In this document: piece by piece, positions 8,252-16,039 of the stretch | Layout: every line of letters starts with the position of its first letter | Position numbering within the stretch: the stretch's first letter is position 1 | Source of the DNA: CAYRIY01 sp964424335 | GTDB lineage: Bacteria > Bacillota > Limnochordia > DTU080 > RSA5 | Assembly (NCBI GenBank): GCA_964424335.1 | Contig: CAYRIY010000034.1 | Span: 1 to 30,515 of the forward strand | Reading direction: 5' to 3' | DNA: 30,515 bases | The notes under the pieces: model-generated | Told to the model about the DNA's origin: nothing | Seen by the model: the letters and a program-made list of their open reading frames with translations, nothing else | Database searches by the model: none | Program-made: the position numbers and the translations under genes

Positions 8252-9148
8252 ATGGAAGATCATCGGTCTAAACGCCACGGCCTCGCTGGAGTGGCGGCGT
8301 TGCTCGTAACGCCGTTCGACGAAAGCGGGGCCGTTTGTTGGGAGACTTATCGCTCGTATGTCGACTGGCAGCTAAGTTTAGGGCCACAAGGGCTGTTTGC
8401 CGTTTGCGGCAGCAGCGAGATGGCGGCCTTAACGCTGCAGGAGCGCCTAGAGCTCGCCCGCATTGCGGCGCTGCGGGCGGGCGATGTGCCGGTCATTGCT
8501 ACGGGCAACCTCGAACGCGGCCTGGAACAAAACCTCGCCGAAATACGGGCGATGGAAGACGTCGGCGTTGCGGGCGTGGTCTTGGTCGGCCCCGGGCGAA
8601 AGGGTGAAGAGGTTCCCCACGCACTCGAGTATTTCGCCCGACTCGCCGAGGCCGTCGACTGCGATGTTTACCTCTATGAGTGGCCGTCCGCACTGCCGCG
8701 ATACGTCAAACCCGAGGAATTCGCTCACCTCGTCACCACCTACGGAATCAAAGGCATCAAGGATACCACCTGCACACAGGAGGGGATCGCCGCTAAGGTC
8801 AAGGCGGCCCCGGACGCAGTCGTCTTTCAGGCAAACACGCCATTGCTCCCAGAGGCGATTCAAGCCGGCGCAGGAGGCATCATGGCGACGACGACGACGG
8901 TTGCGGCCGACCTTGCCTCCCGCTACTGGGAAGTGGCGTCGGCGGACCCCGACGATCCTCAGGCGGCAAATCTCCACAGTCAACTCGTCTATTTGGACTT
9001 GCTGCTCCGCCGGGGGCATCCGGCGATGGCCAAATACTTGATCGGACTTCGCGGATGCGCCATGTCAACGAGGTGTCGCTCGGCGATCGACTTGCCAGAG
9101 GAGACGCGTGCCGCGGCCCGGGCGTGGTTGCAGACGCTCGCGCTCTGA
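8252..9148 (+). CDS. DapA/NAL-family aldolase or dehydratase (dihydrodipicolinate synthase family)
   Basis: 298 residues from the ATG at 8252; an in-frame GTG at 8240 would add four residues, and neither start has a strong Shine-Dalgarno. A class-I Schiff-base TIM barrel. The family motif after strand 2 reads GLFAVCGSSEMAALTLQER, with SS in place of the TT/ST pair of DapA. The catalytic Tyr is Y142 (YLYEWPS) and the Schiff-base Lys is K170 (GIKGIKDTT), exactly 28 residues apart as in E. coli DapA (Y133/K161). Members cleave or dehydrate pyruvate-derived substrates: N-acetylneuraminate, 2-keto-3-deoxy sugar acids, dihydrodipicolinate. Next to a sugar-binding protein, a keto-deoxy sugar-acid enzyme is likelier than lysine synthesis (inference). 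A hypothetical protein follows 171 bases later. Confidence 0.88.
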   Translation: MEDHRSKRHGLAGVAALLVTPFDESGAVCWETYRSYVDWQLSLGPQGLFAVCGSSEMAALTLQERLELARIAALRAGDVPVIATGNLERGLEQNLAEIRAMEDVGVAGVVLVGPGRKGEEVPHALEYFARLAEAVDCDVYLYEWPSALPRYVKPEEFAHLVTTYGIKGIKDTTCTQEGIAAKVKAAPDAVVFQANTPLLPEAIQAGAGGIMATTTTVAADLASRYWEVASADPDDPQAANLHSQLVYLDLLLRRGHPAMAKYLIGLRGCAMSTRCRSAIDLPEETRAAARAWLQTLAL

Positions 9149-9213
9149 CCAAATTATGTCGAGCGTGGGATCGCCAACTTCAGGAGGTCGTGAGCGCCGA
9201 AAGGAATCGTTCC

Positions 9214-9261
9214 GCACGTGGGGGAATCCAACCCCACGTGCATTGCAAATGCCATATTTGC
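9214..9261. other. Two consecutive hairpins between the DapA-family gene and the 185-residue protein
   Basis: GCACGTGGGG (9214-9223) and CCCCACGTGC (9232-9241) form a perfect 10-bp stem with an 8-base loop. It is followed at once by GCAAAT (9245-9250) and ATTTGC (9256-9261) with a 5-base loop. No T-tract follows, so it is not a standard terminator. It may be a processing or attenuation structure, or a protein-binding palindrome. Confidence 0.45.
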
Positions 9262-9319
9262 GACCGTAGAATACTAAGGAAAACCCCAAGTAATCATCAA
9301 GGTTTGAGGACGTGATCCA

Positions 9320-9877
9320 ATGGATCGCCCTGCAAAGCTCAACGCGCTCCGGCAGATTGCGATGACGATGGCCGAAGGCCCGCTCATCCCTGTACTCTCG
9401 TTTTTCGCCGGCCGTCTCGACGGGATTCGATTCGTGGAAGAGACGGAAGGCGCGGCCGTGAGCGTGCACTTGTCATCGAATGCTCGCCTGTGGCCTCACG
9501 TGCCGTTTCGGGCGATGGTCGACGGGATGCCCGTCAACAACCCAATCGCCTTTATCGACAAAGTTTCGCTGCGCGACGACCCCATCTACGTGCGCGTGGA
9601 CTTTGGGGTGACCGGGGCGCCCAAGTGGTATCAGGACATTGTCGAAGAGGGCGTGGTCGATCCGAGGCGCCAAATGGAGAGCCGCATCAACGAAATCAGA
9701 GAGAAGATCGATCTCGCGCTCGACGCATACCGCACCGCAAACGATGCCATCGCCGGCGCCAGCGAGGACGACCAGCAGTACCTTCACTATGTGCTGAGCA
9801 AAGCAAAGGAAGATATGCGCACGTTCAATCAAAAGCTAACGGAGCTCGAGACCCGCTTGGGACGGCGCGAGCCGTAG
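9320..9877 (+). CDS. Hypothetical protein with C-terminal helical coiled-coil segment
   Basis: 185 residues, ATG at 9320 with GAGGA (9306-9310) at normal spacing. I do not recognise the family. The first 110 residues look alpha/beta (PLIPVLSFFAGRLDGIRFVEETEGAAVSVHLSSNARLW; FIDKVSLRDDPIYVRVDFGVTG). From about 115 to the end is a charged helical region (RRQMESRINEIREKIDLALDAYRTAND, then YVLSKAKEDMRTFNQKLTELETRLGRR) with heptad-like Leu/Ile spacing, probably a coiled coil. No signal peptide and no membrane segment, so it should be cytoplasmic. The minus-strand gene downstream is convergent. Confidence 0.7.
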   Translation: MDRPAKLNALRQIAMTMAEGPLIPVLSFFAGRLDGIRFVEETEGAAVSVHLSSNARLWPHVPFRAMVDGMPVNNPIAFIDKVSLRDDPIYVRVDFGVTGAPKWYQDIVEEGVVDPRRQMESRINEIREKIDLALDAYRTANDAIAGASEDDQQYLHYVLSKAKEDMRTFNQKLTELETRLGRREP

Positions 9878-9927
9878 CGGCCGCCGGCGGGCTGCGGCGG
9901 GGGGGCGTGCGTCGCAACCCGAGCGGC

Positions 9928-9962
9928 AGCGTCAGCCGCAGTGTGAGTCTAGCGTCAGCCGC
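9928..9962. repeat. Short direct repeat AGCGTCAGCCGC, two copies
   Basis: The 12-mer AGCGTCAGCCGC occurs at 9928-9939 and again at 9951-9962, in the 96-base G-rich gap between two convergent genes. No T-tailed terminator is visible in this gap. Confidence 0.6.
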
Positions 9963-9973
9963 GGCGTGGGCCG

Positions 9974-10969
9974 TCAGTCGATCAAAGCGCCTGCGAGCAG
10001 CTCATACGAACGCAATCGCGCTGCCGGGTCGTGGATCATCGACGAGACCATGATCTCGTCGGCGCCCGTCTCGTGCGCGATCTCTCGGATCTTCGCGCTG
10101 ACCGCGGCCGGTGTGCCGAAATGGACGAGCCTTCTCCGTTCTTGGACAAGCGCGCGCTCGTATGGGGTGTACGGATACGCCGTGGCCTCCTCGGGGGTGG
10201 GAAAGAGCCCTTTCTCGCCCCTTTGCATCCGCACCCAGCTGAGGTCCATGCTGCGAGCGAGCCAGTCTGCGGCCTCCTCGCTCTCTGCGCAGACGACGGC
10301 CACGGCCACGATGACGTGCGGGCGCTCGAACAGGTCCGAAGGTTGAAAGCTATCCCGGTATGCAAGGATCGCCGGCAGGGGCGGCGTCGGGCTGAAGTGG
10401 CTCGCAAAGCCGTATCCAAGTCCCAGGGAGCCGGCAAAGCGAGCGCTTGCTCCGCTCGAGCCGAGAATCCAGACGGGCGGTAGGTCGACATCGCCAGGTA
10501 CGACCTCGACGCCGTGAAGCGGGTGGCCCTCCTCAAAATCCCCTCTGGAGAGCGAGAGGAGTTCGCGCATCAACGCTGGAAACTGCTCCCCGTCAAAGGG
10601 GCGCAGAGCCCGCGAGGTGGCGGGATCCGTTCCAGGGGCTCGGCCGATGCCAAGGTCGATTCGTCCAGGGTGGAGCGCTTGTAAGGTGTGAAAGGCCTCG
10701 GCAATGCGCAAGGGTGCGTGATTGGGGAGCATGATGCCGCCGGAGCCGACCCGAATGCGTTCTGTCTGCGCGGCGACGTGCGCGATCAGCACTTCAGGGG
10801 ACGAACTGGCGATGCCTCGCATTCCGTGGTGCTCTGCGAGCCAAAAGCGAGTGTACCCGAGGCGTTCGGCAAGGCGCGCTAGTTCGAGTGTGCTCTTTAG
10901 CGTCTGGGTGGAGGTCTGGCCGGAACCGATGGGAGCAAGGTCGAGGACGGATAGTGAGAACCGTGACAT
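9974..10969 (-). CDS. LLM-class (luciferase-like) flavin-dependent oxidoreductase
   Basis: 331 residues, ATG at 10969 with GAAGGA upstream on the minus strand. A bacterial-luciferase-like TIM barrel of the single-domain MsnO8/YhbW type. The start MSRFSLSVLDLAPIGSGQTSTQTL, then LARLAERLGYTRFWLAEHHGM, SSSPEVLIAHVAAQTERIRVGSGGIMLPNHAPLRIAEAFHTLQALHPGRIDLGIGRAPGTDP and PPVWILGSSGASARFAG are family signatures that form the flavin pocket. It should use FMN/F420-like cofactors to oxidise an unknown substrate. It stands alone, convergent with the 185-residue unknown gene and divergent from the isomerase gene, so it looks like its own transcription unit. Confidence 0.92.
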   Translation of the reverse strand: MSRFSLSVLDLAPIGSGQTSTQTLKSTLELARLAERLGYTRFWLAEHHGMRGIASSSPEVLIAHVAAQTERIRVGSGGIMLPNHAPLRIAEAFHTLQALHPGRIDLGIGRAPGTDPATSRALRPFDGEQFPALMRELLSLSRGDFEEGHPLHGVEVVPGDVDLPPVWILGSSGASARFAGSLGLGYGFASHFSPTPPLPAILAYRDSFQPSDLFERPHVIVAVAVVCAESEEAADWLARSMDLSWVRMQRGEKGLFPTPEEATAYPYTPYERALVQERRRLVHFGTPAAVSAKIREIAHETGADEIMVSSMIHDPAARLRSYELLAGALID

Positions 10970-11072
10970 GGAGATCGTTCCTTCACGTTTTTCTTCGTTT
11001 CTCGTCCATCATATCATCTGCAAAGAGGATACAGAGATTCGGTAGCGCATGTTAAACCCCGGGGTGATTGCG

Positions 11073-11870
11073 ATGATTAAGTACGGATTGATTTACTACA
11101 ATTTCAAAGACATGTCCCTTGACGAGTTTCTCGATTATGCGAGCGAACGGGGCTTTACCCACGTCGAGCTCTTTATCTCGCACGTCTGGGACGAAAAAGA
11201 CGACACCGAGCAGGTAGACCAGGTTCAGAAAGCCGTCGAATCCCGAGGACTCAAGGTCGGCACTTTGAGCGCCAGAAACGACTTCGTCGTGCTGGACCCG
11301 GACGAGGTCGACGCGCAGGTCAGGAGAATGCGACGCGTCTGCGAGATCGCCGAGCGGATGGGCGTCTCGGTCCTGCGTACAGAGGGCGGGCAGCCAAAGG
11401 AGAGCGTTCCCCAGGAGAAGTGGGTTGACGCCATGGCTGAGTGTCTGAGGCGCTGCCGCGAGTTTATCGAGCCCGCCGGCATCCACTTGGCGGTCGACAA
11501 CCACGGCGTCGTCACCAACGACGCCGACTTACAGGTAGAGTTGATCGAGCGGGTCGGCTCTCCTTATGTCGGGGCGACACTCGACACCATGAACTATCGG
11601 TGGATGGGTCACGACCTCGACACGATTCGCCGCTACTACAAGAAGATCGCGCCTTACGTCCGCTACACGCACTTCAAGGACGGGCGCGGCTCTCGGGGCG
11701 AATATAAGGGGCTGGCGCTGGGCGATGGCGAAATCGACCTCGATTACGCGCTCCAGTGCCTGCTGGAAGTGGGTTACTCGGGCGTGTGGGGCGTGGAGTA
11801 TGAGGGGCCGGATCCCGTGAATGGATACGCGCAAGGCCTCGCTTGGCTGAAATCCCGCCTGGAAAAGTAA
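11073..11870 (+). CDS. Sugar phosphate isomerase/epimerase (xylose-isomerase-like TIM barrel)
   Basis: 265 residues from the ATG at 11073, preceded by GGGGTG; an in-frame ATG at 11049 would add eight residues but has no Shine-Dalgarno. AP_endonuc_2 (PF01261) fold. Typical metal- and substrate-site strands are visible: RGFTHVELFISHVWDE, VLRTEGGQ, GIHLAVDNHG, VGATLDTMNY, VRYTHFKDG and GVWGVEYEGPD, supplying Glu, Asp, His and Glu ligands for a divalent metal. Members isomerise or epimerise keto sugars, inositols or sugar acids in the cytoplasm. A ChbG/YdjC deacetylase starts 25 bases after the stop, so the two are probably co-transcribed. Confidence 0.88.
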   Translation: MIKYGLIYYNFKDMSLDEFLDYASERGFTHVELFISHVWDEKDDTEQVDQVQKAVESRGLKVGTLSARNDFVVLDPDEVDAQVRRMRRVCEIAERMGVSVLRTEGGQPKESVPQEKWVDAMAECLRRCREFIEPAGIHLAVDNHGVVTNDADLQVELIERVGSPYVGATLDTMNYRWMGHDLDTIRRYYKKIAPYVRYTHFKDGRGSRGEYKGLALGDGEIDLDYALQCLLEVGYSGVWGVEYEGPDPVNGYAQGLAWLKSRLEK

Positions 11871-11895
11871 CACTCGTCTTGAAAGGGCGTCAGCG

Positions 11896-12735
11896 ATGAA
11901 CCGTCACAATCGCTACTTGATCATTCACGCCGACGACGCCGGCATGTGTCACTCGGCGAACCGGGCGACGATTCACGCAATGACAGACGGCGCGGTGTCG
12001 TCAGCGAGCGTGATGGTACCTTGCCCGTGGTTCTCGGAGTTTGCGGCGTGGGCGAGCGAGCGTCCCGATATGGACGTCGGTGTGCACCTGACGCTGACTT
12101 CGGAGTGGAAGCATTACCGCTGGGGGCCGGTCGCCCCTAAAGAGCATGTGCCCGGGCTTCTCGACGACGAGGGGTATCTTTGGCGCCGCGTGGAGGATGT
12201 CGTAAAGCACGCCACGGCCCGCGAGGTCGAGATCGAAGCGCGGGCCCAGATCGAGCGAGCCCTTCGCATTGGCGTTCGACCCACGCACATCGACTCGCAC
12301 ATGGGCACGCTCTTTGCCCATCCGGAGTTTCTTGAGACGTACCTTGCGCTCAGCGCGGAGTACGGGATCCCGGCCATGCTGCCGCGCCCTACCGAGGAAC
12401 AGCTCGCTAGCGAGCTTGGAAAGATCGTGGCGGCGCGACTTGGTGACTTCGAGCGCCGAGGCTTTCGCGTGCTGGACCGGCTCATCACATCCGTCAATGG
12501 AGATACCTACAAGACGCGCAAAGAGAGCCTGCTTCAGGCGATCACGGGCCTTGGGCCTGGCGTGACGCAAGTCATCGTCCACTTGATGGACGATGATCCC
12601 GAGGCTCGAGGAATTGCAAACTCGTGGCATATCCGAGCCATCGAGTACAAGCTCTGCCTTGATGAGGAGATTCGGGCGCACGCGGAGCAGGAGGGCGTAG
12701 CGCTGGTCGGGTACCGCGACCTTGCTGAGCTCTGA
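11896..12735 (+). CDS. ChbG/YdjC/HpnK-family carbohydrate deacetylase
   Basis: 279 residues, ATG at 11896 with GAAAGGG upstream. Motifs of the YdjC-like metal-dependent deacetylases: HADDAGMCHSAN near the N-terminus (metal-binding D13/D14), GVHLTLTSEW (H64) and PTHIDSHMGTLF (H131, H135). Family members remove acetyl groups from chitooligosaccharides (ChbG) or hopanoid-linked amino sugars (HpnK). There is no signal peptide, so a cytoplasmic oligosaccharide substrate is likely. It ends 18 bases before a strong terminator. The isomerase upstream and the convergent sugar-binding protein downstream make an amino-sugar utilisation role plausible but unproven. Confidence 0.88.
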   Translation: MNRHNRYLIIHADDAGMCHSANRATIHAMTDGAVSSASVMVPCPWFSEFAAWASERPDMDVGVHLTLTSEWKHYRWGPVAPKEHVPGLLDDEGYLWRRVEDVVKHATAREVEIEARAQIERALRIGVRPTHIDSHMGTLFAHPEFLETYLALSAEYGIPAMLPRPTEEQLASELGKIVAARLGDFERRGFRVLDRLITSVNGDTYKTRKESLLQAITGLGPGVTQVIVHLMDDDPEARGIANSWHIRAIEYKLCLDEEIRAHAEQEGVALVGYRDLAEL

Positions 12736-12752
12736 TGTCGATATCAAACGCG

Positions 12753-12787
12753 AAAAAGCAGGGGCCAAATCGGAGCCCCTGCTTTTT
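12753..12787. terminator. Bidirectional Rho-independent terminator
   Basis: A perfect 13-bp stem, AAAAAGCAGGGGC (12753-12765) with GCCCCTGCTTTTT (12775-12787), and a 9-base loop. It gives a T-tract on both strands and sits between the convergent deacetylase and SBP genes, so it ends both. Confidence 0.93.
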
Positions 12788-12819
12788 ACGTTCCTGCGCT
12801 CGCATGCTTACGAGCTAAA

Positions 12820-14094
12820 TCAATAGTGCTCTTTGAGTAGTATGTCGATCGCTTGTTTTGCATCCAGTAGTGCCGTGCGCGGGGGTTTCCTGCCGTGCCA
12901 GGCATTTTCGATCTCGGCCCACAGGATGTTTTTGATCGCTTGGCCGTCATATACGACGGGCTCAGGCACGGAGCTCTCGAGGTAGTCGATGAATGGCTTG
13001 GTGTACTGGTCAAAGAGCTGGTCGGGATTGTTCTGAATGTCATCCCAGCGAGAAGGTATGATTCCGAGCGTGACGAGGTACTCGCCCATTCTCGACGTGT
13101 TTCCTTCTGCCCGCTTTTGGTTTAGCCACATCAGGAAATCCCACGCGGCCTCTTTGTTTTGACTGTGGTCGTTTACCGCCCAAAACCAAGTGTAGAGGAT
13201 GCTCTTGCTGCCCGCTTCACCGGCAGGGATGGGGGCGACGCCGACGTCCTGAAAGCTCTCGCCCATGCTCGTCTTTAGAGCCGACTCCCACCACGGAGCC
13301 ATGACGAGCATTGCGATCTGGCCGCCCGGGAATCCTCCCCAAAGGTTGACCGTCGGGTCGGTGGCTCCTTCTTCAAAGAGGCGGACTTGCTTTTCCAAGG
13401 CGGTCACGGCCTGGGTGGTATGCAGGAGCGACTCGGTGTTGCCCTCGGCAAACAGTCGGCCCCCATCGGAATAGAGGAGCGACAAGTACGGGTGCACGAC
13501 GGCCGAATCCCAGCCGCTAAGGAATGCGTATCCCGCCTGCGTGATCGCCCCGTCCGGGCTGCGGTCGGTGAGCCGCTTGGCCATGTCGATCAACTCGTCC
13601 CAGTCTCCCGGCGGGTTGGCGTAACCCCGCTCGGAGAGGAGTCGCTTGTTGTAGACGAGGCCGTAGTTGTTGATCTCGGTTGGAATTCCGTAGACTTGCC
13701 CGTTCATCGAGACGCCGTCGACGGCGGTGGAGACGTAGTTGCGCTCGATTTCCTGAGTTACGTAAGCAGGCGGCGCGGCGATGAGTCCGGCGTCGCGAAG
13801 CTCGGGCATCCAAAGCGAGTAGAGGTGGGAGATGTCCGGACCGACGCCCGAGGCCTGGAGCACCTCGAGTCGCGTGAGAAATTCGGCAAAGGGTGTCGAA
13901 ATGTGCTCGATCGTGACGTGGGGGTTTAACCTTTCGTACTCGTCGAAGTAGGCTTGCAAATACTCGATTTGGCCGGTTTCAAAGTGTGTGGCGATCGTGA
14001 TCTTTGTTTGCGCCGCCGATGAGGCTACCGATGCGAGTGACGCCATCAAAAGCGTTGTGATCGTCAGTAACCACGTTCTCCTTCTCCTAGCCAT
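12820..14094 (-). CDS. Extracellular sugar-binding protein, family 1
   Basis: 424 residues. The true start is the ATG at 14094, preceded on the minus strand by GGGGAGG; the reading frame stays open upstream without coding character. The signal MARRRRTWLLTITTLLMASLASVASSAAQ has no cysteine, so the product is soluble. SBP_bac_1 hallmarks: ITIATHFETGQIEYLQAYFDEYERLNPHVTIE, SGVGPDISHLYSLWMPELRDAGLI, VYGIPTEINNYGLVYNKRLLSERGY, PPGDWDELIDMAKRLTD, and KEAAWDFLMWLNQKRAEGN. No permease is encoded nearby. Divergent from the PIG-L/GNAT operon and convergent with the isomerase/deacetylase operon, it could serve either. Confidence 0.92.
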   Translation of the reverse strand: MARRRRTWLLTITTLLMASLASVASSAAQTKITIATHFETGQIEYLQAYFDEYERLNPHVTIEHISTPFAEFLTRLEVLQASGVGPDISHLYSLWMPELRDAGLIAAPPAYVTQEIERNYVSTAVDGVSMNGQVYGIPTEINNYGLVYNKRLLSERGYANPPGDWDELIDMAKRLTDRSPDGAITQAGYAFLSGWDSAVVHPYLSLLYSDGGRLFAEGNTESLLHTTQAVTALEKQVRLFEEGATDPTVNLWGGFPGGQIAMLVMAPWWESALKTSMGESFQDVGVAPIPAGEAGSKSILYTWFWAVNDHSQNKEAAWDFLMWLNQKRAEGNTSRMGEYLVTLGIIPSRWDDIQNNPDQLFDQYTKPFIDYLESSVPEPVVYDGQAIKNILWAEIENAWHGRKPPRTALLDAKQAIDILLKEHY

Positions 14095-14336
14095 TGTCAC
14101 GCCTCCCCGATTATTCGTTTGCGTTCCCAGACGTATGGCCGCAATGTTTCCATAATTCGCACGGGTAGGTAGCAATCCTTTCTCGGTAGAGTTGAAGAAT
14201 GAATAAAATTTTGTTACTTGGGTCGAATCAGGGAAGGAGCATGACGGGACGTGCCGAAGCCGCTGATCGTTCACGTCCCTGCGGCGCGAGGCGTCAGCGA
14301 CTCGGGGGGGCATTTTCCATCCAGGAGGTCGGTCAC
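14095..14336. other. Divergent control region between SBP and PIG-L genes
   Basis: 242 bases. An inverted repeat GGGACGTG (14246-14253) and CACGTCCC (14272-14279), 18 bases apart, lies in the leader of the plus-strand operon. An AT-rich block with TAAAAT near 14205 may hold a plus-strand -10 box. A second in-frame ATG at 14241 has AAGGAG almost touching it and is less well spaced than the start at 14337. Confidence 0.35.
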
Positions 14337-15053
14337 ATGTCGGAAAGACAGCATCACATCATGGTCGTCAGCGCACACTGCGGGGACGGCGAGGTGATGG
14401 CAGGAGGAATCGTGGCGAAGTACACGTCCCATGGGCACAAGGCGACCTTTGTTCACATGACGCCTGGGGAGAAAGGACACAAGACGCTCGCTCCCGAGGT
14501 GTACGCCGAGCAGAAGAAGAGGGAAGCCAAAGCTGCCGCCGACGTGCTTGGCGCGGACGTCTACTTTCTCCCATACGGGGACGGAGAGCTAGAGCCCGAC
14601 GATGAGGCGAAGTACGCCTTGTGCGACATCATCCGAGAGGTGAAGCCTTCCGTCATTTTGACGCATTGGAAAGAGAGCATTCACAAAGACCACACCAACA
14701 CGAGCCTGATCAGCGAGGACGCCAGGTTTTACGCAGCGATTCCCGCGATCAAACGGGCGTTGCCCGCACATGGGGCGTGGGCGTTTTACTATTGCGAAAA
14801 CTGGGAGGACCCTTACGACTATCAGCCCGACGTGTACATCGACATCACCGACGTCTTCGATCAGTACGTCGAGGGGATGCGGCAGTACGAGTTGTTTCGG
14901 GGCGGCATCTCGAGCTTTCGCTACATCGACTACTACAAGGCCTTGGCGACGATGCGGGGATGCCTGGCCAACTGCCAGTACGCACAGACCTTGATGATGC
15001 CAAGGGGCGCCGGGGTGCGGCGGGGCAAGTCGATCCCCGGGTTTGAGCTTTAG
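14337..15053 (+). CDS. PIG-L (LmbE-like) deacetylase family protein with altered active-site motif
   Basis: 238 residues from the ATG at 14337, which has AGGAGGTC seven to eight bases upstream. The fold is PIG-L/LmbE: HHIMVVSAHCGDGEVMAGGIVAKYTSHGHKATFVHMTPGEKG, later REVKPSVILTHWKESIHKDHTNTS. Family enzymes are zinc N-deacetylases of N-acetylglucosamine conjugates (MshB, BshB, GPI biosynthesis). The canonical AHPDDE is AHCGDGE here. H14 and D17 (zinc ligands) and the third-ligand region H116/H119 remain, but the first Asp, the proposed general base in MshB, is Gly16. It may therefore be a distinct subfamily or catalytically changed. The GNAT gene follows after 13 bases, so an acetylation/deacetylation pair is possible. 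Confidence 0.85.
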   Translation: MSERQHHIMVVSAHCGDGEVMAGGIVAKYTSHGHKATFVHMTPGEKGHKTLAPEVYAEQKKREAKAAADVLGADVYFLPYGDGELEPDDEAKYALCDIIREVKPSVILTHWKESIHKDHTNTSLISEDARFYAAIPAIKRALPAHGAWAFYYCENWEDPYDYQPDVYIDITDVFDQYVEGMRQYELFRGGISSFRYIDYYKALATMRGCLANCQYAQTLMMPRGAGVRRGKSIPGFEL

Positions 15054-15066
15054 GGGGTCTAGGGCC

Positions 15067-16026
15067 TTGAGCGATCGAGTCACGATGCGGAGCTTTATGG
15101 GCGGGGATGAGGTCGGCATCTTGAGTGTCTGGAATGCCTCGCTCGCCTTTGACCCGATCAACATGGACGTCTTCATCACGAAAGTGTTGTGCGACCCAAA
15201 CTTCGACCCCGAGGGGCTGATCGTAGCGGAAGCGCAAGGCTCCGTCGTAGGGTTTTGCCTTGCGATCGTGCGAAAGGTCCCCATGAAGGGGACCGATCTC
15301 GAGCTCGAGACGGGTTGGATCACCGCATTCGGCGTTTTGCCAACGTGGCGTGGAAAAGGTGTAGGAGCAGGCCTATTGGGCGGGGCGGAGGCGTTCTTGA
15401 AATCGAAAGGCAGGAGCGTTGCGCTCGTCTCTCCGTACGCGCCCAACTACTTTTGGCCGGGAGTGGACCACGGCGCGTACCCAAATGCGGTTCGGCTCCT
15501 GGAATCGCTGGGGTATCGAACGCTATACTCCCCGGTCGCTATGGACAAAAACCTCGTCGATTTCACGGTGCCCGAAGATGTCCGTGAGGTCGAGCGGGCG
15601 CGGGTCGCCGAAGGGTACCGATTTGCGACGCTCGATCCCAGCCGCGTCTACGAACTCATCACGTTTGCCGACGAACGGTTTAATCCCGATTGGGGGCGAG
15701 CCGTGCGCGAGGCGATCACAGCGAAGGTGCCGCGGGAGCAGATGTTTATTGCCGTTGATCCCCAGGGCCGGATCGTGGGGTTCTCACTGTTTGGGTGTTA
15801 CGGCGGGGCTCAGGACCGCTTTGGACCCTTTGGCGTCGATGACGGCCAGCGGGGGAAGGGGTTGGGCAAAGTCTTGCTTTATCGCACGCTCGAGGCAATG
15901 AAGGCGGCCGGGTTACACGGCGCCTGGTTTTTGTGGACGGCGGAGGGATCGCCCGCTGGTCACCTATACGCCAGGGCCGGCTTCACGGTGACGCGCCGGT
16001 TTCAGGTGATGCGCAAGGGTCTTTGA
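15067..16026 (+). CDS. Tandem GNAT-family N-acetyltransferase
   Basis: 319 residues. I prefer the TTG at 15067 because AGGGGGTC lies about seven bases before it; a TTG at 15043 overlaps the upstream gene and an ATG at 15085 lacks a ribosome site. Two GNAT domains in tandem: residues about 8-155 with the acetyl-CoA loop WRGKGVGAGLL, and about 180-319 with QRGKGLGKVLL and the C-terminal HLYARAGFTVTRRFQVM. Both P-loops keep R/Q-x-x-G-x-G/A. Such double-GNAT proteins (MshD/Eis-like shape) acetylate amines on small molecules or proteins. Co-transcription with the PIG-L protein suggests a shared amino-sugar conjugate (inference). Cytoplasmic. Confidence 0.87.
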   Translation: MSDRVTMRSFMGGDEVGILSVWNASLAFDPINMDVFITKVLCDPNFDPEGLIVAEAQGSVVGFCLAIVRKVPMKGTDLELETGWITAFGVLPTWRGKGVGAGLLGGAEAFLKSKGRSVALVSPYAPNYFWPGVDHGAYPNAVRLLESLGYRTLYSPVAMDKNLVDFTVPEDVREVERARVAEGYRFATLDPSRVYELITFADERFNPDWGRAVREAITAKVPREQMFIAVDPQGRIVGFSLFGCYGGAQDRFGPFGVDDGQRGKGLGKVLLYRTLEAMKAAGLHGAWFLWTAEGSPAGHLYARAGFTVTRRFQVMRKGL

Positions 16027-16039
16027 GGGCGAACCGTCT

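Noticed and set aside
12001..12768. 255-codon minus-strand frame opposite the ChbG-type gene
   Set aside because: The plus-strand deacetylase motifs are clear, and the minus frame crosses the terminator.
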